From assembly GCA_036376595.1 (NCBI GenBank), contig DASVAA010000102.1:32406-96405 (forward strand): 64,000 nt of DNA, in the 5' to 3' direction. A program made the translations under genes and the position numbers. The DNA is from SMAG-U1939 sp036376595. Lineage in GTDB: Bacteria > Chloroflexota > Ktedonobacteria > Ktedonobacterales > JADMIN01. The first letter of the stretch is position 1; every line of letters starts with the position of its first letter. Below are positions 59,386 to 64,000 of this stretch, piece after piece. The notes under the pieces were generated by a model. The model saw only the letters and a list, made by a program, of their open reading frames with translations, was not told where the DNA came from and did not search any database.

Positions 59386-61155
59386 CTACGCCATCGCGTC
59401 CAGCCGGCGCTTGAGGCCCGCGTGCTGCTCGGCGACGCCCTGAGGCATATGCTCGCCGAACTGCGCGAAGAACTCACCCTGCTCGGCCCACTCCTTCTCC
59501 CAATCCGCCTTGTCAATGCTCAGCAGCTTCTCGACCTTCTCGGCGGGCAGATTCAGCCCCTCCAGGTTGAGCGACTCCGGTGTGGGGACGTAGCCGATCG
59601 GCGTCTTGCGCGCGTCGGCCGTGCCGTGGATGCGGCCGTGCATCCACTGCAGCACGCGCACGTTGTCGCCGAAGCCTGGCCAGAGGAACTTGCCGTTGGC
59701 ATCTTTGCGGAACCAGTTGACGTGGAAGATGGCCGGCGGATTGGTCAGCTTCTCGCCCATGTCGAGCCAGTGCTGCCAGTAGTCGCCCATGTTGTAGCCG
59801 CAGAAAGGCAGCATCGCCATCGGGTCGCGGCGCACCACGCCCACGGCGCCCGTCGCCGCGGCGGTCGTCTCGGAGCCCATCCCCGCGCCGACGAACACGC
59901 CGTGCTCCCAGTCGTGCGCCTGATAGACCAGTGGCGCCACGCGCGCGCGCCGGCCGCCGAAGATGAACGCCGAGATCGGCACGCCCTGGGGATTCTCCCA
60001 GTCCGGCGAGATCGAGGGGCACTGCGCGGCGGGCGCGGTAAAGCGCGAGTTGGGGTGCGCGACCGGCGTCTCCGGCTCGGTCTCCCAGGGGTTGCCGAGC
60101 CAGTTGATGGTATCGGCGGGCGGCTCCTCCTCGCCGGGGTGGATGTCCTTCCACCAGGGCAGACCCTCAGGGGTCAGGCCGACGTTGGTGAAGATTGAGT
60201 TCTTCGAAAGCGTGGCCATCGCGTTGGGGTTGGTCTCGACGTTGGTGCCGGGGGCGACGCCGAAGAAGCCGTTCTCCGGGTTCACTGCCCATAGCCGCCC
60301 GTCCTCGCCGATGCGCATCCAGGCGATGTCGTCACCCACCGTCCAGACCTTCCAGCCCTGCTCGGCGAGCGGCGAGACCAGCATCGCCAGGTTCGTCTTG
60401 CCGCAAGCGCTGGGGAAGGCGCCGGCCATGTAGGTCACATGGCCGCTAGGGTCTTCGAGGCCCAGGATCAGCATGTGCTCGGCCATCCAGCCCTCTTGGC
60501 GGCCGATCCAGCTTGCCAGGCGCAGCGAGAGGCACTTCTTGCCCAGCAGCGCGTTGCCGCCGTAGCCCGATCCGACCGACCACACCAGCCGCTCCTCGGG
60601 GAAGTGCAGGATGAAGCGGTGCTTGGGGCTAAGGTCGCCGGTGGAGTGCAGGCCGGGGAAGAACTCGCCGCCGTTCTTTTCGAGGTGGTCGAGCGCGATC
60701 TGGCCCATGCGCGTGGTGATGCGCAGGTTGGCGACGACGTAGGGGCTGTCGGTGATCTCGACGCCCACCTTGGCGTGTGGCGAGCCGGCGGGACCCATCA
60801 GGTAGGGCACGACGTACATCGTGCGGCCGCGCATCACGCCCTCGAACAGCGGGCGCACCTTCTCCTTGGCCTCTTTGGGCGACATCCAGTGATTGGTGGG
60901 GCCGGCGTCTTCCTCGCGCTCGGTGCAGATGAAGGTCAGGTGCTCGGTACGGGCGACGTCATTAGGATTGCTGCGGGCAAGATAGGTATTGGGATAGGCG
61001 TTTTCGTTCAGGCGCTCGAAGGTGCCATCCGCGATCATCTGCTCGACCAGCCGCTGATACTCCTCTTCGGAGCCGTTGATCCAGACGATGCGGTCGGGCT
61101 TGGTGAGGCGGGCGCACTCGTCCACCCATTCTTCGAGCGCGGGGGTTCCAGGCAT
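59386..61155 (-). CDS. pckG: Phosphoenolpyruvate carboxykinase (GTP)
   Basis: A 589-residue cytoplasmic enzyme converting oxaloacetate and GTP to PEP for gluconeogenesis. Key parts are VWINGSEEEYQRLVEQM, RTMYVVPYLMGPAGSPHAK, the P-loop AFPSACGKTNLAML, the metal-binding VGDDIAWMR and the guanine-binding FGDNVRVLQWM region. GAGGAG lies upstream of ATG 61155. The distinct GTP-type sequence separates it from the ATP-type bacterial enzyme. Confidence 0.96.
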   Translation of the reverse strand: MPGTPALEEWVDECARLTKPDRIVWINGSEEEYQRLVEQMIADGTFERLNENAYPNTYLARSNPNDVARTEHLTFICTEREEDAGPTNHWMSPKEAKEKVRPLFEGVMRGRTMYVVPYLMGPAGSPHAKVGVEITDSPYVVANLRITTRMGQIALDHLEKNGGEFFPGLHSTGDLSPKHRFILHFPEERLVWSVGSGYGGNALLGKKCLSLRLASWIGRQEGWMAEHMLILGLEDPSGHVTYMAGAFPSACGKTNLAMLVSPLAEQGWKVWTVGDDIAWMRIGEDGRLWAVNPENGFFGVAPGTNVETNPNAMATLSKNSIFTNVGLTPEGLPWWKDIHPGEEEPPADTINWLGNPWETEPETPVAHPNSRFTAPAAQCPSISPDWENPQGVPISAFIFGGRRARVAPLVYQAHDWEHGVFVGAGMGSETTAAATGAVGVVRRDPMAMLPFCGYNMGDYWQHWLDMGEKLTNPPAIFHVNWFRKDANGKFLWPGFGDNVRVLQWMHGRIHGTADARKTPIGYVPTPESLNLEGLNLPAEKVEKLLSIDKADWEKEWAEQGEFFAQFGEHMPQGVAEQHAGLKRRLDAMA

Positions 61156-61331
61156 ACGTACAATCTCCTCGTCGTTGACGGCGGCGGGCGCGCGGGCAAC
61201 ATCGCCCGTGCAGTCCGCAAGGAGTGCCGATTGGGGGCCAATCCACCGTACAATCGCAATACAAGACACTCCCTCCAAGCCTACCACCCAGCATGATGTA
61301 TGCGCAATGCCGCCGATTTCCGCAGCCACGC

Positions 61332-61742
61332 CTACTCGATGCGCGTGAAGCCCATATCCTCGAAGTGGTGGTCAAAGCTCCAGGCGGTCTTCAGGTGGAG
61401 GCGCCGCATCACCGCAAAGCTGACGGCATCAGTCAAGGTGTAGGGTTTGTCCTGGTGGCGATGGATCAGGGCGCGTGCGCGCGTCTGATCAGCCTCGCTC
61501 GCCTGAATGATGCGCGTGGCGCTGGCGTAGAGCCGGTCGAGGAATCGCTCGGCCAAGTCGCGATTCAGGCGATTGAGGATCAGTGCGTGGGTCTCGGCAA
61601 CGACGTAGTTCGTCGTGTAGAACTCCGGCTCCACACGTCCGAACCGCTGAACTGCGGCCTGTGCCTGCCGATGTCGCTCCCGTTCCGTCGGCGCCGCCAG
61701 CGTGTAATAGGCGGAGGTGTCCACGAATATGCGCTCACTCAT
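61332..61742 (-). CDS. PIN domain toxin-like protein (VapC family)
   Basis: 136 residues. The PIN acidic residues are in RIFVDTSAYYTL (D), NYVVAETHAL (E), TLTDAVSFAVM (D) and TAWSFDHHFEDMGF (D). Members are Mg-dependent RNases that cleave tRNA or rRNA. The ATG overlaps the end of the antitoxin gene by 8 bp (ATGAGTGA), the usual translational coupling of toxin-antitoxin pairs. Confidence 0.9.
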   Translation of the reverse strand: MSERIFVDTSAYYTLAAPTERERHRQAQAAVQRFGRVEPEFYTTNYVVAETHALILNRLNRDLAERFLDRLYASATRIIQASEADQTRARALIHRHQDKPYTLTDAVSFAVMRRLHLKTAWSFDHHFEDMGFTRIE

Positions 61743-62112
61743 GACCCGACAGAGATGATGGAGGCTCGGGCTCCGCGGAAGCTGATGCTTGAGGATGAAC
61801 CGACGCCTGATCAGGGCCAGGAGATGATGGCCGCTCAAACTCCGCGAGATATGCCTCGGCAAGGTAGTCATCAACGCGAAGCGTCACGTCTCCGGGCCCC
61901 AGTGGCCCACCCATTCCGACAATGTCAAAGAGCGGATCGTTTGCGGTGAATCGCCGGCTCTTGCGGCGTCCACGCTGCTTGAGCGGGGCGATGCGGTAGG
62001 GCCGCCCATCATACTCGACGATGATCCGCTTCCCCGCGGCGGCCTCGGCAAACAGGCTGTCCGCATTGCGCACCAGCTCGTCAAATGGGATCGATTGTGT
62101 CTCGCGATCCAT
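61735..62112 (-). CDS. Phd/YefM-like antitoxin
   Basis: 125 residues. The N-terminal half is Phd-like (SIPFDELVRNADSLFAEAAA, KRIIVEYDGRPYRIAPL), the DNA-binding and dimer part. A basic stretch (KQRGRRKSRRF) and a long acidic/proline C-terminus would bind the PIN toxin encoded immediately downstream. GGAGGG lies upstream of ATG 62112. Confidence 0.8.
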   Translation of the reverse strand: MDRETQSIPFDELVRNADSLFAEAAAGKRIIVEYDGRPYRIAPLKQRGRRKSRRFTANDPLFDIVGMGGPLGPGDVTLRVDDYLAEAYLAEFERPSSPGPDQASVHPQASASAEPEPPSSLSGHE

Positions 62113-62245
62113 GATGGTGCCCTCCCTTCGCCCATAATCCGCATCGTACCACAGCCGCCGCTTTATTGCTCATCTCCGCGAGCGGGGGCGTGCGCGGCCC
62201 AGCGCCGGATCGAGCCTTGTGCTCCATTGTCGCCACGACGTGAGC

Positions 62246-63388
62246 TTATGAACCCGCCGACAGGGTAGACATGGTCTCCGTGTCGGAGCCTTCGAGCGGG
62301 CTGGATTGCCAATCGTCGATCGCACCCGGAGCGGGCAGCCACGGCGGCAGCTCGATCACGAAGTAGCGCGCCAGTGCCAGCACATACGGCTCGTACATGC
62401 CGCGCAAGTGCGCAAGCTTCTTATCGGCCTCAGGACCCTCGCGGATAGGCAGGTCCGCGTTGGCGAGTGCCTCGCGCAGGCGATCGCGATCGGCGGCTGA
62501 GAGGCGGCCGTCCTTGGCGTGGCGGTAGTCGGCACCGAAGACCTGCGCCAGGTCCACCGCCGCGTGGCGCGCGATGGCGAACGTCAGCTTGGCCTGCTGG
62601 CGCGGCACGTCGTCCACGCCCACCAGCACCAGCGAGCACGAGTCGAGGATCACCGTCAGCGCGCTAAGCCACGATTGGTTCTCGTGCTGCGAGCGGAAGT
62701 AGCCGATGGAGGGGTACGAGAGCTGCGATTCGAGCAGCTCCGCCGCCCAGCGCTCCCAATCGCCGAGGAACTGCGGCAGCATCTCGCGCGCCTTGCCGGT
62801 GCCGCTGCGCCGCAGCAGCTCCAGCGCGGTCGGCGGCGAGCCGGCGCGGGCGTCCAGCAGCGAGACGTTGACCTCACGGCGCGAGAATGCCTGGTAGAGC
62901 ACCGGCAGGTAGCTGATGATCAGCGCCAGGAAGCCGAAGCCCAGGCCCGCCTCGGCGACGGTGATGAAGCGCGCGGGCGCCGACTGTGGCGCGATATCGC
63001 CCAGTCCGAGAGTGAAGAACGTCGTACCGCTGTAGTAGAGGTCGGTGAAGAAGCCGCTATGGTAGACCGCGCCGGCCAGCCGCGAGCCGAACGCCCATTG
63101 CAGCAGCGCGAAGCCGACAACCAGCCCCGCCGCCCAGATCACCAGCAGCGCCAGCAGGGCGAGCGGGCCGAAGAAGCTCAGAAAGCCCTCGCGCCGGCCC
63201 TCACGCTTGATGTGGTCGCGCGCGAAGCTCGACCAGGGCATCCAGGTCCACTGGTAGAACATGCGCGTCAGGCGGAAGCGCCGCCGCACGCGCCGCGGCA
63301 GGACGATGGTCTCGAAGGCGTCCCACAGAACGCTGAACATCAAGAGCAGGGCGGCGAGCACGGCAATTATTCGTAGGATGAGGGGCAT
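62246..63388 (-). CDS. Potassium channel-like protein with a large cytoplasmic domain
   Basis: 380 residues. N-terminal TM (LILRIIAVLAALLLMFSVLW) is followed by a basic loop (FETIVLPRRVRRRFRLTRM), TM2 (LALLALLVIWAAGLVVGFALL), a pore helix with filter TTFFTLGLGDIAP (TLGLGD for the usual TVGYGD), and a pore-lining helix (FGFLALIISYLPVLYQ). A ~230-residue soluble region with no RCK motif follows. This is the Ion_trans_2-like 'two-TM plus extra helix' group. ATG 63388 is chosen for GGAGGG 7 nt upstream. Confidence 0.85.
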   Translation of the reverse strand: MPLILRIIAVLAALLLMFSVLWDAFETIVLPRRVRRRFRLTRMFYQWTWMPWSSFARDHIKREGRREGFLSFFGPLALLALLVIWAAGLVVGFALLQWAFGSRLAGAVYHSGFFTDLYYSGTTFFTLGLGDIAPQSAPARFITVAEAGLGFGFLALIISYLPVLYQAFSRREVNVSLLDARAGSPPTALELLRRSGTGKAREMLPQFLGDWERWAAELLESQLSYPSIGYFRSQHENQSWLSALTVILDSCSLVLVGVDDVPRQQAKLTFAIARHAAVDLAQVFGADYRHAKDGRLSAADRDRLREALANADLPIREGPEADKKLAHLRGMYEPYVLALARYFVIELPPWLPAPGAIDDWQSSPLEGSDTETMSTLSAGS

Positions 63389-63435
63389 TAGCAAGCCCTC
63401 CAAAGGATGGTGTCAGGTTCCATAAGAATATCAAC

Positions 63436-63458
63436 GGGGCGTCCTCTGGACGCCCCTT
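63436..63458. repeat. Family A palindrome in the K+ channel 5' region
   Basis: GGGGCGTCC-TCT-GGACGCCCC followed by TT, a copy with a changed outer end. Confidence 0.75.
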
Positions 63459-63603
63459 CCGCGTGACTATCGCACACTCTATCGAGATCGTAGCACGCCC
63501 GCGAAGGGTCCTCACCCCGGCTTCTCTCTCCGCAGGGAAGGTGGAAGCCAGATCGCGCCCAGCGTGATGGATCACGTCTCGTAGGCGGATTGTTGGATCG
63601 CGT

Positions 63604-64000
63604 CTAGGGCCGGCCCGTTGGCGTCAGCTCGCGCTCCGGTTCGCGCTCCAGGTCGCCGGTGATCAGCCGGGCGCCGCGCTGGTAGGTGAGGAACGCCCAC
63701 GCCCACTGGAACATCACCACGAAGCGGTTGCGGAAGCCGATCAGGAAGAAGATGTGGACGCCGACCCACAGCACCCACGCGAGAAACCCCGCCGCCCGCA
63801 GCCCGCGGATGTCGGCCAGCGCGTAGAGCCGCCCGACCGTCGAGAGCGTGCCCTTATCGAAGTAGGCGAAGGGCTGCAGCGGGCGTCCACCGGAGGCAGG
63901 CAGCGGGCGTCCACCGGAGGCAGGCAGCGGGCGTCCACCGGAGGCAGGCAGCGGGCGTCCACCGGAGGCCCCTACGCGCTCGCGCAGGCGCTCGCGGATG
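63604..64000 (-). CDS. NADH dehydrogenase type 2-like oxidoreductase, C-terminal part (5' end outside window)
   Basis: The last 131 codons of an NDH-2 family flavoprotein. After an in-frame tandem ASGGRPLP insertion, the family C-terminus begins: PFAYFDKGTLSTVGRLYALA, then the membrane-binding helices GFLAWVLWVGVHIFFLIGFR and VVMFQWAWAFLTYQRGARLI. NDH-2 passes electrons from NADH to quinone at the inner membrane without proton pumping. Upstream RERLRERVG joins the repeat. The N-terminal FAD/NAD domains lie beyond position 64000. Confidence 0.85.
   Translation of the reverse strand, partial: IRERLRERVGASGGRPLPASGGRPLPASGGRPLPASGGRPLQPFAYFDKGTLSTVGRLYALADIRGLRAAGFLAWVLWVGVHIFFLIGFRNRFVVMFQWAWAFLTYQRGARLITGDLEREPERELTPTGRP
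63881..63975. repeat. Four tandem 24-bp units derived from a family A palindrome, in frame in the NDH-2-like gene
   Basis: Three units (63881-63904, 63905-63928, 63929-63952) are each GGGCGTCCACCGGAGGCAGG plus CAGC; a final unit (63953-63975) ends in GGCCCCTAC. The coding strand reads ASGGRPLP repeated four times (the last shortened). Confidence 0.92.

Noticed and set aside
63881..63975. Possible CRISPR-like array
   Set aside because: The units are directly adjacent 24-bp tandem copies with no unique spacers and are read in frame in an NDH-2-like protein.

Overview
This is a GC-rich (roughly two thirds G+C) bacterial chromosome segment with about 45 genes on both strands. The gene set suggests Chloroflexota: a short archaeal/eukaryal-type AspRS behind a T-box, two GluRS paralogues, a radA-PIN/TRAM-ispD block, a TreT-type trehalose synthase, GTP-type PEPCK and an ECF42 sigma factor beside its DGPF protein. 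The phylum is inferred from gene content and style, not from a marker phylogeny; the class cannot be fixed. No rRNA, prophage, insertion sequence, CRISPR array or replication origin was seen.

Layout. 1-5.6 kb: truncated ADP-ribosylglycohydrolase, Fe-S uracil-DNA glycosylase, aspS with a long T-box leader and a possible Asp-rich leader peptide, then the ECF42/DGPF pair. 5.6-15.4 kb: membrane and export genes (MFS, PadR-controlled membrane protein, VanZ-like protein, an FtsX-type permease followed by an ABC-2 exporter, an anchored extracytoplasmic protein). 15.5-22.4 kb: small accessory enzymes (DinB-like proteins, a zinc-type dehydrogenase, VOC, LysE, YceI), a broken peptidase E gene and a tRNA-Asp-like gene. 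22.7-27 kb: glycosyltransferase, plsY and a speD-deoxyhypusine-synthase-like fusion. 27.5-42.9 kb: housekeeping block (lepA, radA, PIN/TRAM, degenerate ispD, gltX1, murG, RNase Z-like, lysS, gltX2). 43-50 kb: membrane protein and a 1.8-kaa helicase-nuclease. 50-55.3 kb: sugar metabolism (MsiK/UgpC-type ATPase, malQ, treT). 55.6-64 kb: SAM-fold enzyme, aminotransferase, hydrolase, pckG, a Phd/PIN pair, a K+ channel and the 3' end of an NDH-2 type oxidoreductase.

The most striking property is the load of short dispersed repeats. At least five families recur: (A) palindromes with GTAGGGGCG/CGCCCCTAC ends and a variable but self-complementary core; (B) a ~60-bp double-hairpin element; (C) GCGGCC-NNNNN-GGCCGGCGC palindromes; (D) purine/pyrimidine short-period repeats (GCGAAGGAC, GCAGAGGAC); (E) a CCCCTCTCC/GGAGAGGGGCCGGGGG element. 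They are not confined to spacers. They provide stop codons (lysS, the histidine phosphatase), encode N-termini (43062-44219, 55642-56268), sit in frame inside ispD, malQ and a glycosyltransferase, have become in-frame 24-bp tandem arrays in malQ and the NDH-2 gene, and lie inside the aspS T-box leader between Stem I and the antiterminator.

Other points of note: the speD fusion whose second domain has lost the DHS lysine; an IspD homologue lacking three catalytic basic residues; a possible second control layer (7 Asp and 1 Asn codons in 20) between the T-box terminator and aspS; and a tRNA-Asp-like gene with intact helices but altered core bases.
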